64,000 nucleotides of DNA, taken from positions 87,772-151,771 of the forward strand of contig JASANE010029130.1 of the NCBI GenBank assembly GCA_030248225.1, read 5' to 3'. The notes below the pieces were generated by a model that had not been told where the DNA came from, did no database searches, and saw nothing but the letters and a program-made list of their open reading frames with translations. Made by a program: the position numbers and the translations under genes. This DNA comes from Trileptium ribeirensis (taxonomy: Eukaryota; Nematoda; Enoplea; Enoplida; Thoracostomopsidae). Position 1 is the stretch's first letter. Every line of letters starts with the position of its first letter. Positions 12,545-22,725 of the stretch are shown here, piece by piece.

Positions 12545-13682
12545 CAGGGAGTAACCGGAATTCCGATTCCGGCGAAAATCGTATTCAGGTTGCGGCAACG
12601 GCAAAGGGCAAAAACCATGCCGGAACCGGAATACAGGTTTTAAAAATTTTGTTGGAAATTTTCCACATTTTTGCTTAATCTGTGGTCCAAACATTATATG
12701 CAATATATACACAATGACCAAGTTCCAATACAGCCAAGCAAAAGAAAAGATTAACTCAGCAATTTACAATGTGAAACGTAAGTAGGAAACATAATTTCAG
12801 CAAGAATTTTTATGTTAATCTGCAGGAGTTTGTTAACAAAACAAAATCAGGTCGATGTTTGTAGCAGCTATTTTTCACATTCAGAAGTCTGCGGGGTATG
12901 TTAGATTTAAACCGGCCCAACTCGGTAACAGAGTATGGATTATATAGAAGTACTTAGCTGTAAGCTTGGCTAACATAAATTGCGTCAAGCACAAGCCAGT
13001 GCGCTTACAAACCTTGTAAATCAGTCTACATTGAAGTAAACTAACCTTATCTGCAACATAATCTGAAACTGCGTTCTTGGCAATGAACTGTATTCATCGA
13101 AACTGTGCGAGCAGTATAACAGCTGGTCTCATTTACAGCATTGTGGTTAGAAAGTTATCATCATTATCATGTAAACGCTAGCCAAAACAGTGTCCCTGAC
13201 TATTGATCAGAAAATTATAGTATATACCTTCTATTATTTTATCTTAGAACCATATAAACCAATAATATCTAGTTTCCTACAGAATAACATGTAAGAAACG
13301 TATGTGTAGTAAAGGGAAGCGACTGGAAACAGAGCCAAAGTGTTTATTCTAAGCTTCATGCGTTATAAGCACATTCATTTTGACTCAATATACGCAAGGG
13401 TGTATAATAGTGGAAGGCATTTTTGCTCTGGAAGTCCAAAAACTGACATATTGATCGATAAATAAACATTATTTAGCTTCCTCAGTGTCTTTAAAATTCC
13501 AGAAAGGCAATAATGCTATCACAATACATTAAGTTTAATGTAAAAGATATTTTTAACATATTTTAAATCCACTGTACCTGCATTTCTTTCTTCATCTGCT
13601 TTACTATATATAGGTTACGAAGACCAGGTTCCGGATCCGGTTTAAATGGACGGTTCCGGTTGCTGGTTCTGGTTATTCCCTG
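12545..13682. mobile_element. hAT-like non-autonomous DNA transposon (1138 bp)
   Basis: The left end begins CAGGGAGTAACCGGAA. The right end, read inverted, begins CAGGGAATAACCAGAA (2 mismatches in 16). Both ends are flanked by the identical 8-bp direct repeat CTAAATAC (12537-12544 and 13683-13690). CAGGG termini with 8-bp target duplications are the signature of hAT elements. Subterminal regions are rich in CCGG/GGTTCCGG motifs (12556-12640, 13627-13670) in an otherwise AT-rich body. There is no transposase frame, so it would be mobilised in trans. Confidence 0.85.
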
Positions 13683-13690
13683 CTAAATAC

Positions 13691-14640
13691 TATTTTTTTT
13701 ATTTTAAATAAGTAATATAATATTGAAATTTTTCGGGGCAAAAGTAGTAGCAGAGCAAGCTGTTATATGTGACATGTGCTTACAATCTTAAATGCGTCAA
13801 AACTATCTTATTTTGTATGTTCATAGTGGAATTCATGCTCATTATTGCGGAAGACATGGAATTAGCCAATATTTCAGCAATTTGCAATCATTTAACGTTT
13901 AGCTTGAGATAGTATTCCCTGTCCGGGAACAAATTAATAATGCAACTTTGACGCTGTAAACGGAATGGTCATCCACTTTACTGTTTGCGAACATAAACCT
14001 TTTTCGCCAACTGCCGTTCGGCTTTAGCGCACTAAGTTCGAGGAAAACGCACAGTTTTTGTACTAAACACACCTTTATACAAAAGAACGATAACTCGTGT
14101 TATTTTGCCGTAAAAGTATAGTTTCCCAGTTGTGCCTTTTACTACTTGTGGCATTGTGCAGACTAGGTTTCAGCACCAATGGTCCAAACAAGTTACCATT
14201 TTCAAAATTATACACATCTTGTTGCGGTTTAACAAATTAACAATTTTATTACATAACGTGGTGTTAAGATGTTTAAACGTTTTAGCTTTTACTTCTTGCT
14301 TTTTTCAACCAGCTCAATTTTCATGGTAGTTGAAAATTCACCGACCGAGGCGCTAGTATTAATTTATATCCTCCACATTTGATGTTCACGATTATGTAAT
14401 TTTGTTCCTCGTATTTTTTTTCATTTATTTATCACGTCATTTTATATTACCTTATTTTCCTACGTAGAAGCCTAAATATCTTGCATCATTGCGATATTTT
14501 GGGGAGCTTGACCGCAAAAATTTTTCCCGGGACGCCATAGTTTTTACGGCACATTAACTTCTCATGATCCATGAACTACATTGAAACTCATTTTAAAAGG
14601 AACTGTAGTCATAGTGTTCTGGTTTTGAACTGAAAATATT
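13691..14640. other. Intergenic, nothing recognised
   Basis: AT-rich spacer between the hAT-like element and the next dispersed repeat. The only frames are short and uninformative. Confidence 0.5.
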
Positions 14641-15062
14641 TGAATTCGAGTGGAATGAAAGAGCGAAGCGAGCTCATTCCACTCGCGAGCGACCAACAAG
14701 CTCATTGCGAGTGTCAAAAATGTGTGGCAAAATTTTTCACACTTCTGCTTCATACTTGGTATGAGAAAAGAGATTTTTCTCAAGTGTCGGTTTGAATTAT
14801 TTAACGTTCTTTTCACGGTCAATTTAGCGTTTTATTGAATTATTAAATTGTTGGTTCATTGTTTTTGTACTCGTTGTATGATGTTTTGTCTACTGCATAC
14901 GTTGGCTATCAAAAGAGACGGGCGTAACTATGACTCATCACTCACGGTTTATATAATGCTGCACCTGCGTACATTGTGTAGGCTTTGTTTGTGTGTGCTT
15001 TGTACTACAGACTTCGGGGGATTGTTCTCACCACTCGAATTCTGGCTCGCAAGCGAGCTTCG
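14641..15062. repeat. Dispersed repeat, copy 1 (second copy 51650-52030)
   Basis: About 400 bp shared in the same orientation with 51650-52030, including TTGGCTATCAAAAGAG and ACTTCGGGGGATTGTTCTC. The ends carry GAATTCGAGTGG (14643) and its inverse CCACTCGAATTC (15031-15043), so it may be a short inverted-end transposon. GAGTGGAATGA/TCATTCCACTC near 14650-14690 is a local palindrome. No real coding capacity: minus-strand frames in the two copies are alike only because the DNA is. Confidence 0.65.
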
Positions 15063-16920
15063 AGCTTCACTAATATTTAACGACAGCTTGAATGGGCTTT
15101 GAGTTTGATGCAGGAAAAATGGTACCTTCAATACCGTATGACTACAGCCAAATGATAAAATGTATCTACAGCGGTTACGATAGACAACAAATTGCCGAAA
15201 CGGAATATGTTTTCAAATGTGTATCGCTGATTTTCCAATTTATTTTTTCAAACCTGGCTATAATTTTGGCTTTGAGGATTTTAAGTGCAAAAAATTTTTC
15301 CTGATGGAAGTTTGGTTTTGTGCTGTGTTCTAGGATCTGGTGCACTGGCTTGTGGCTTCGACATTTTCTGATATAGGCTAATTTATGATATTTGCTTCAA
15401 AAAATATGAAAATGACTGGAGCGGGACTTTGTTCACCCAGTCTTGGATTACAATGTGGGCATAATGCAAATATTTAACTTTATCTTGCCCACGGAATTAG
15501 TGTCTGCTCTTTAAGAACTCCCACTTTAATGCAGAGATATTTTGGGGCCATATTAAATATTTTATCTTATAGATTGCTATTTTTCAAGCAATTGATATCT
15601 TATAGTGGAATGTGCTTAAGATACGTGCTCAAACTCAAACAGTTTAGAAATATGCAGGATTATTTTTGTGTACCTATCAGGTGTCGCCATTAAGTACAAC
15701 TGTGCCATTGTTAATAACAACCAATCTAGGACAGTAGGCACATAGTCTAGGGAAGTTATATGGTCGGAATGATATATTATTATATGATGTTTATGTGCTT
15801 ATGATGTTTCTTCTGTTATATATACTCGTGCATACATATCGCATATTTGTGTTTAGTAAAGATATTTGGCTTTGGTGTTTAAATGAGACGTTCTGTTATT
15901 TGACAGACTAAATGCTGAGCTACTTAACAGACAGTACGGCAGAAATAAGTAAAGTATAGTGCGACTTCAAGCTGAGCCATTGAAAAAGAGTTGGGGGGTG
16001 GGGCCTGACGAGTATCGTTTTTGCGTCATTTGACACGCTTGGTGGGCGAGTTTTCTTTTTTCTCCGTTCCTCCTAACTTGTTTTGTCCCCCTTCCAAACT
16101 GAACAAAATTATTTTTTGTTCACATCCGGATCAGAAGTGCGGGGTGGGCACGACAGAAGCAGGAAAATCGACTCCCACGACAGGTGGTGCAAAAAATGGA
16201 CTCTGTCTTCCGACAATGTGCTTAAATGTATGACAATGATAGGGTTTCATCACGCCTTCTTGGTGTATTTTATTTCTATCAAAGTTTAGGGCCGTTGTAG
16301 AAATGATGGTTAGTTTTGATTTTTATTAAATTAACGTGCGACAGTGTCAGTTATGATAAATGTCAGTACTCTTATTCCGTACGTGGTTTAGCCGTGAGTT
16401 AAGGAGTTTCCTTGAAATTGCTGACCAACGACTTTCGCATTTTTCGTCGGCAGAAAATTGATAACGGTCGGTGTACCAGGCAATTTTTATTCCCGGAGTA
16501 ATAATTGCGTGGACAATTACTACTGCCACTAATTATCACCTGGGCAATTACTACTCCCGAGTAAATAATTGTGTGGGCATAAGCCAAGCAGGGGTTAAGG
16601 CAAAATGACGTTTTTAAAACGACTCGCAAAAGTGGTGTTTGACACAAATTTTTATAAACAAAGCCATAATTTTCCCAAAAAAGCGGTGTGAGGGATAACG
16701 ACGAAATAGGTCACGTTGTACTAGACACGTTTATGTTATGGTGACGGCTAGAAGTACGAAATATGTATAACTCTTATCTAAAATCCTCCATAAACTCGTT
16801 ATATAGCGAGTTATTTATTAAACATCTTTTGATTCTATGGTGATCTATTTGTCAGAAAACATTATATGGTGACTGTTGCGTAGTAAAGTCCTAAAGAAAT
16901 ACCTTAGTTGTTATACTGAT
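15063..16920. other. Intergenic, upstream of MEAF6
   Basis: No supported gene. Two adjacent imperfect palindromes lie at 16480-16508 and 16544-16572 (GCAATT...AATTGC type, each centred on CCCGGAG or CCCGAG). They are probably remnants of a small inverted repeat. The region near 15990-16200 is locally GC-richer and of unknown nature. Confidence 0.5.
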
Positions 16921-16921
16921 A

Positions 16922-16930
16922 TTGTTTTAG
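16922..16930 (+). promoter_or_regulatory. Candidate 5'UTR splice acceptor of MEAF6
   Basis: TTGTTTTAG ends at 16930, only 7 nt before the ATG at 16938. Such a short leader suits a spliced-leader acceptor or the last bases of a 5'UTR intron. Inferred, not demonstrated. Confidence 0.4.
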
Positions 16931-16937
16931 CTTTGAT

Positions 16938-17477
16938 ATGACCTCAAAACAGCTATTAGACACAAAAAATGAACTGGCAGATTTGGTTAAGCGTCGCGCG
17001 GAAATAACTGAAACTTTAGCAGCGCTAGAACGTCAAATATACGCATTTGAAGGATCATACTTGGAGGATACGCAGGAATACGGCAATGTTATCAGAGGAT
17101 GGGATCGATATTTGACTGCTGTTGTGCCACCCTCGCGAACACAGCTAAACAAGGGTTCAGGCCCCGGCAACGAGAAAAAGAAATCACGCATCCGTGAATC
17201 GGAGCGATTGTTTTCTCATTCGTCTGTAACATCAGCTGCTGCTATTCGTGGAATGATCTCATCGGCCGGCGGCGGATCTGATCAAGATCAGGACGTGGAG
17301 AACTCGCCTGCTTCTCATCTAAATTTTCCATCAAGTGGAAGCCGGCATCATGGGAGTGAAAATCCTGGTGCAGTTGCTGAGTCTAGTTCCGGATCAAGTC
17401 CGGCTATATCGGGACAGAAGCACAGCGGCACAGAGAACGTTGGCCCGCCGTCAAAAAAGCGAAAACCAAAAAGCTAA
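16938..17477 (+). CDS. MEAF6: MEAF6/Eaf6 subunit of NuA4, MOZ/MORF and HBO1 acetyltransferase complexes
   Basis: Single-exon frame of 179 residues starting at ATG 16938, close to the usual length of animal MEAF6 (about 190). Residues 1-42 form the coiled-coil region ([20 protein letters not shown]). The family signature follows at about 37-62 ([20 protein letters not shown], then IRGWDRYLT), and then [20 protein letters not shown] at about 91-110. The C-terminal 65 residues are Ser/Gly-rich and disordered, ending in the basic nuclear-signal-like SKKRKPKS. Known role: a small scaffold that bridges histone acetyltransferase catalytic modules to their complexes in the nucleus. It is followed directly by repeat DNA. 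No frameshift or missing core motif is seen. Confidence 0.95.
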   Translation: MTSKQLLDTKNELADLVKRRAEITETLAALERQIYAFEGSYLEDTQEYGNVIRGWDRYLTAVVPPSRTQLNKGSGPGNEKKKSRIRESERLFSHSSVTSAAAIRGMISSAGGGSDQDQDVENSPASHLNFPSSGSRHHGSENPGAVAESSSGSSPAISGQKHSGTENVGPPSKKRKPKS

Positions 17478-17554
17478 TTATAATTGGCACTCGTGTAAAT
17501 AAGTGGAAGCACACTACGCATTGAATTTTTGGATTGTCAGAACGTAGTGAAAAG

Positions 17555-17798
17555 TAGTGGAGTTGTAGGGGTGAAATCTTTTAAATTCCGTCTGTGTGTG
17601 TGTGATCGGCCATAACTCGGGAACGACTTAACCGATTTTCATGATCTTGGGCTCATTCGAACCGGCATAGTCGAATCACCGTGTGCGTTTTTTATTTGGA
17701 GTCTGGTTCCGGGGTCAGGGCCAAAATGTGGGGTTTTTGCCCCATTTTAGTACCGTTCAAAGAAGCAAGGTTATTTATTTTAACTTTCGAATTTTTTT
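17555..17798. repeat. Dispersed-repeat fragment and partial first satellite unit
   Basis: 17555-17665 matches the scrap at 2318-2420. From about 17695 the sequence becomes a truncated unit of the 360-bp tandem repeat (GGTTCCGGGGTCAGG, CCCCATTTTAGTACC). Confidence 0.6.
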
Positions 17799-19445
17799 CT
17801 CTGGTTGGTTTTATTTCATAGTAAAATGATAAATGCCGATGCCTCTTTTTTGTTTTCGATTAAGGCTCCGGTTCTGGATTGAGAGGGTTTCAAGTACGGG
17901 GTACGGCGCCCCAGTGGTTCCTCGACCCAAAATTTGAAAATTTGTTCTGACATCTTTGGCAGCTGATAAGTTCCACCTGGGGGTTTTTGGGCATGAGAAA
18001 CTCATTGTCGGTGCTGGTGTTGATCTATGATCCATGGTTCTATGGGTGCCGAGGTATGACGCCCCATGGTTCGAGGTCAGAAGTCAAAATGAGGGTTTTT
18101 TTTACCACATTTTAGAGTACCATTCACGGAATCAAGGTTATTTTTGTCTTAAGTTTCGAATTTTTTTTCGGTTCTGTTACATTATCCCTCAGCCCGCGTT
18201 TGCCCAAAAATGGTCAGATTCCGGAAACTAGTATTTTTGTGATCCTCTAGGCCTCCCTGATCATTTCAACCAAAAAAATTGAATTTTTAAAATTTTAGAT
18301 TTTTTTCTGGTCCCAAGGGTCCCCCTTTTACCCACTATTCGACGCGGCTTGACGAGCTGAATCGAATGATGATATTTTTAACGGGATCCGGTGACCGGAT
18401 CCTAAGCTACGGCCAAAAAATATCGGAGGCTGAGAGGCTCAGCAATTGAACTGTTATGGCCATAACGTAGGATGCTTTTATCGGATCCAGTTAAAAATAA
18501 CACCATTTAACTCAGTTCATCAAGCCGCGTTGAATGGTGTGTAAAAATCCAATTTTTAAGAAAAATTTGGGTTCGCCCTTGGGAGCCGAAAAATCTAAAA
18601 TTTTAAAAATTAAATTTTTTGGTCGAAATGACAAGGGGATAACGAGGATCACAAAAATACCAAAATTTCCAGAATCTGATCATTTTTGGGCAAATACGGA
18701 CTGGGGGTTAATGGAAAAGAACCTTTTTTCTGTGGTTAATTTTATTTCATAGTAAAATGATAAATGCCGATGCCTCTTTTTTGTGTTTCGATTAAGGTTC
18801 TGGTACTATAGTTATGGGGTTTGAGGTATGGTGCCCCAATGGTGTCCCGACCCAAAATTCGAAAATATGTTCATACGTCCGGGGCGGCTGAAAAGTTCCA
18901 CCTGGTGATTTTCGGGCATGGGAAACTCATTGCAGGTGTTGGTTTTGCTCTGTGACCCATGGGTACTATGTATGGTGTCCCAAGGTTCGGGGCCAGAAAG
19001 CAACATAAACGTTTTTTACCTCATTTTAGTACCCTTCATGGAAGCACGGTTATTTTTATCTTAACTTTTGATTTTTTTCTCTGTTTGGTTTTATTTCATA
19101 GTAAAATGACAAATGCCGATATATACTTCTTTATGTTTTAAGGCTCCGGTTCATGAGGTTTGAGGTATTGCACCCTCGTGGTTACTCGACCCAAAATTTT
19201 AAAATTTGTTCTGACGGCCTGGACAGCTGAAAAGTTTTACTTGGGGGTTTTCGGGCATGGGAAACTCATTGTCAGTGTTGATTTTGCTCTGTGACCCAAA
19301 GTTAAATGGGTACGGGGGTACGGCGCCCCTATGGTTCATCGACCCAAAATTCCCAATTTTATTGTGACGTCCTGTGCGGCTGATAGCTTGCACGGGGTGA
19401 TTTCGGGCATGGAAAACTTATTGCCGGTGTTGGTTTTGTTCTAAA
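17799..19445. repeat. Tandem repeat, about 360-bp units, three copies
   Basis: Units begin near 17799, 18728 and 19080 with GGTTTTATTTCATAGTAAAA or a close variant, then AAATGCCGAT. Each also contains a GACCCAAAAT block and GGCATGGGAAACTCATTG, and the first two contain a CATTTTAG-type block. The first unit is interrupted by a 553-bp fold-back element (18170-18722); the last is truncated near 19445. Units are diverged from each other (roughly 75-85% by eye). Within a unit the left and right halves share GGTRYGGYGCCCC-like motifs, so the unit itself may be an old duplication. Confidence 0.8.
18170..18722. mobile_element. Fold-back MITE, copy 1 (inserted in satellite unit)
   Basis: Nearly the whole element is an inverted repeat: arms of about 230-270 bp meet near 18450. 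Ends are GGTTCTGTTACATTATCCC and, inverted, GGTTCTTTTCCATTAACCC. Diagnostic inner pairs are CAGCCCGCGTTTGCCCAAAA versus TTTTGGGCAAATACGG, and GACGCGGCTTGACGAGCTGA versus CATCAAGCCGCGTTGA. The uninterrupted satellite units supply the empty-site sequence, which fixes the boundaries and shows it inserted after the array formed. No coding capacity. Confidence 0.85.
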
Positions 19446-19754
19446 TTGTGCCATTGTGTGATATCCACATATAACATATCGACGTATGCTATCGGGAGCT
19501 GATTGATTGTGCACGCAAAAGGCGTAGGTGTACCTATGCTTCACTACATTCTGCAATCTTGATAGAGTTACTAGTTAATTAAACCCATTCCATTGATCAA
19601 GTTTCGCCACTGAGCTAGAAACCAACTCGTGAAGTTGCTTACGTGTGACACAAATATTCGTTTAACTCCCTCTGACAAAAAACACATTTCTTTGCAACCT
19701 GCGTTTCTTTTGAGCGTTATAGTACAAAGTGATAAAGCGTGTGCAATATACATT
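19446..19754. other. Intergenic, nothing recognised
   Basis: Short spacer after the tandem array. No supported gene or repeat boundary. Confidence 0.5.
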
Positions 19755-19960
19755 ACACGCCAGCAGTCGTGGCTATCGCATTTCGAGCTAACGAGTTTGG
19801 GCGAATCGCAGGCGGGTCTCGACTATCCGCGAGCGAGATTTCAAAATTATTAAAACTAATAAAAAATACTATTTTAGAACAAATTTATTTCGAGCGAGTC
19901 TCGATCTGGTTGTGAGTGAGTTTCAAGCCAGCGACAGTCATTTTTGGTGAGTACTGTACA
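19755..19960. mobile_element. MITE-like element related to those at 58482-58846
   Basis: Shares AGAACAAATTTATTTCGAGC, CAGCGACAGTCATTTTTGG and the terminal GAGTACTGTAC with the 58.5-58.85 kb pair. The left terminus is degraded (TCGCATTTCGAG is kept). Confidence 0.55.
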
Positions 19961-22160
19961 TCTGCATAAAATACTGCCGGATCGTTACAAGTCAAAACCG
20001 TAAGATAAATAAATAACATTTATATCTTTATTCTATTTTGCTGCAAAATTCGCTTTATTATTGTCAGCTTGAAGAAAACGTTTAATGGTGTCTTTATATA
20101 TCACGCTGAAAAGCTGTAAAATCACGCGCTAACTGGACTGTAGTAGCGAAAATATTAATTTTTAGCCGTTCAAATTTGTCCAACTATATGTTGGTAACTT
20201 CTGTAGTGAACTACTCATAAGTTCTGCGTGACGAGTTCTGTTAGATACTTACAACTATATCGAACTCGTATTTTGGGACAGCCGCTTTGGCATCCCCACC
20301 TCTGTGAACTTTTGATCTCGCATGCACCCAGGTAGCACAATGCACACGAAACATTTATCAAATAGCCTTCCAATTTCTAAATAATTGTCAATTTTTTAGT
20401 TATAAACTGTAGCACAGTAAGTAGTATAGTGTAGCCTGTAGCACACGATAAATATTCTGGCAAACAATTAAACTATACGGACAGTATTTCATTTCATGAA
20501 TGAAGGTACATAAAATCATTATACTGTCATTGCTAAAACAGCACAAGTCAAGCTGATGGACATAACTTTATTTACTTTAAAAAAGAAACACATAGTGCGG
20601 AATGTTCGATTACGACAGCCGCCGAAGTAGTCTTATAGTTTGTAGTATAAAACGCTTATATAAGGAACTTTGCTTAGGCATTGTATATCTAAGACGACAC
20701 AACCTATAGTTTACGTTCTACATCTTGACTTTCACCGTAGTAGAATCGATTTTAGTTTTATAGCTGCATATTTTTCAAAATTTAGCCCATAAATTAGACA
20801 TACAAAAGTGTTTGACATGTTTTTAATTTGAGTTGAGATATTGAAAACCTTAGACATACCGTATTAGTGTTCTATGTAATATGATATATACATGATTGAT
20901 AAATACAAAGTCAGCTTATTGCTGTATTCCAGGACTAAATTAAGCATAACTCTAGGATATTAGGGATATATATATAAGCCTCGGTGTTCTTGTCACGATA
21001 TACATATTTTCTGTTATGATTTGTGTATTCCGTCAAATCAATTTGTTCCATTTAAATTTATATGTAATGCATGATATTCTAACTATTATTTATCTGTTGT
21101 GTGCTGTATCTTCCTGGCTGGAAAAAAATTGCCGCGCCATTATACTTTATAGAGGTCAAATTCTAGAGTACATTCGTCCAAGCCTATTATATCTTGCTCA
21201 GTTTGATAGTAGTCAGTTGAGGTTTAACGCGATATGTCGTAGCAAAACCGTTATCAACTGTGAAATGTTAAGCAAGTTTTTAAACTAAAAATTCAAATGG
21301 TTTGGGCCCAAACTAAAAAAGATGTAACTGATACTCAGACACTATTATTCTACGTAGCAAACCTAACCAGAATCCTCGGCCGATACTTCGTTTTCTTTAT
21401 ATATTTATAAGCATTAAACTAGATCAGCAAGTTTAGTTCGAAGACTGCAGTACCAATCTTCTGGAATTGAGTTTTTTCTGTGTAATTATGGAACATCCAC
21501 GAGGTTACTGGGGCACACGTATGGATAGCAGAAATCCGTAACATTTCTAACACGTCTTTATTTCTGTGCACCGCACGTTTCAAACGTTTGGCAACATACA
21601 AAACTAAAAACCGTGAGTTTGAATAAGAAAGACTTCAATTAAACTAACAGCCACGTCGCCTTGTTGAAATTCCGTCTTGGTGTCTCGTTTGCCGACAAAC
21701 TAGGTTTTTGCGTGTACTGCCGTCTTTGTAGGGCATGCGATAAAGTATGTCTGAAGCACTAATTGTGAATTTCGAAGCTAATTAAGTAATTAGTTGGACA
21801 TATAGCAACCAATCGTTAAATGAATAGACAGAGTACCGCGGATACTCTGTCAAGATCGTTGACTCAACTACATTTAATTAGTTAGCTAGTAAGCCGCTAA
21901 AACAAATTAAATTCACTGTGGTGTCAGACAGGAAAACCTCAGCTGTAGCTGTAGATTTCATGGTACCGGCGATAGCTCGTCGATTTTGCAACCGCATCAC
22001 ACAATAATACCGAAAACCGACATCTGACCGAGACAATATCATATCTCGTTGTACAGAATATGTAGCTTGACAGCTACAAACCTATAGGTTGACTAACACA
22101 CGACAGGGAAATATATTTAAGGCAGTATTACGTTTACGTAATGTTACCTTAAATATTTCA
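19961..22160. other. Intergenic, nothing recognised
   Basis: AT-rich, with no open frame of note and no convincing RNA gene or repeat boundary. Confidence 0.5.
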
Positions 22161-22725
22161 GTTCTTTTCCATTATCCTCCCCAGCCCGCGGATGCCCAAA
22201 AATGGTTAGATTCTGGAAATCATGGTATTTTTGTGTTCCTCAAGACCTCCCCTGTTCATTTCAACCAAAAACCAATTTTTAAAATTATATATTTTTTTCG
22301 GGTCCCACGGGTCCACCCTAGGGAACCCAAAAATTCTTTTGTTAAAAATTGGATTGTTACCCACTTTCGTCGCGGCTTCACGAGCTGAATCGATTGGTGT
22401 TATTTTCAGCGAAATCCGGAAACCTGATCTTAAACTATGGCAAAAAACTATCGGAGGCTAAGAGGCTCAGCAATAATTGAACAGTTTTTGGCCATACAAT
22501 TATTGGAATAAAAAACAACACCATTAGACTCAGCTCGTCACGCGGCATTGAATAGTGGGTAAAAATCCAATTTGTAAGAAAATATTTTTTGGGTTTCCAT
22601 GGGGGAACCGAAAAAATTTTTTGGTTAAAATGATTAGGGAGGTATCGAGGATCTCAAATACACCGAAAATTTCCAGAATTTGACCATTTTGGGTAAACGC
22701 GGGCTGGGGGATTAAGGAAAAGAAC
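22161..22725. mobile_element. Fold-back MITE, copy 2
   Basis: Same family as 18170-18722. Ends are GTTCTTTTCCATTATCC and, inverted, GTTCTTTTCCTTAATCC. The arms of about 240 bp include CAGCCCGCGGATGCCCAAAA versus TTTTGGGTAAACGCGGGCTG, and an AAAAATTGGATTGTTACCCAC/GTGGGTAAAAATCCAATTT pair. It contains the same central AAAACTATCGGAGGCTAAGA block (22444-22463) as copy 1. Short open frames inside it are not genes. Confidence 0.85.

Noticed and set aside
14562..14822. Minus-strand frame with a similar protein at 51606-51791
   Set aside because: Similarity follows from the dispersed DNA repeat. The two frames end at different places and carry indels.
16480..16572. CRISPR-like spacing of repeated GCAATT...AATTGC palindromes
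   Set aside because: Only two imperfect units, in a eukaryotic genome, with no spacer regularity. Better read as a small inverted repeat.
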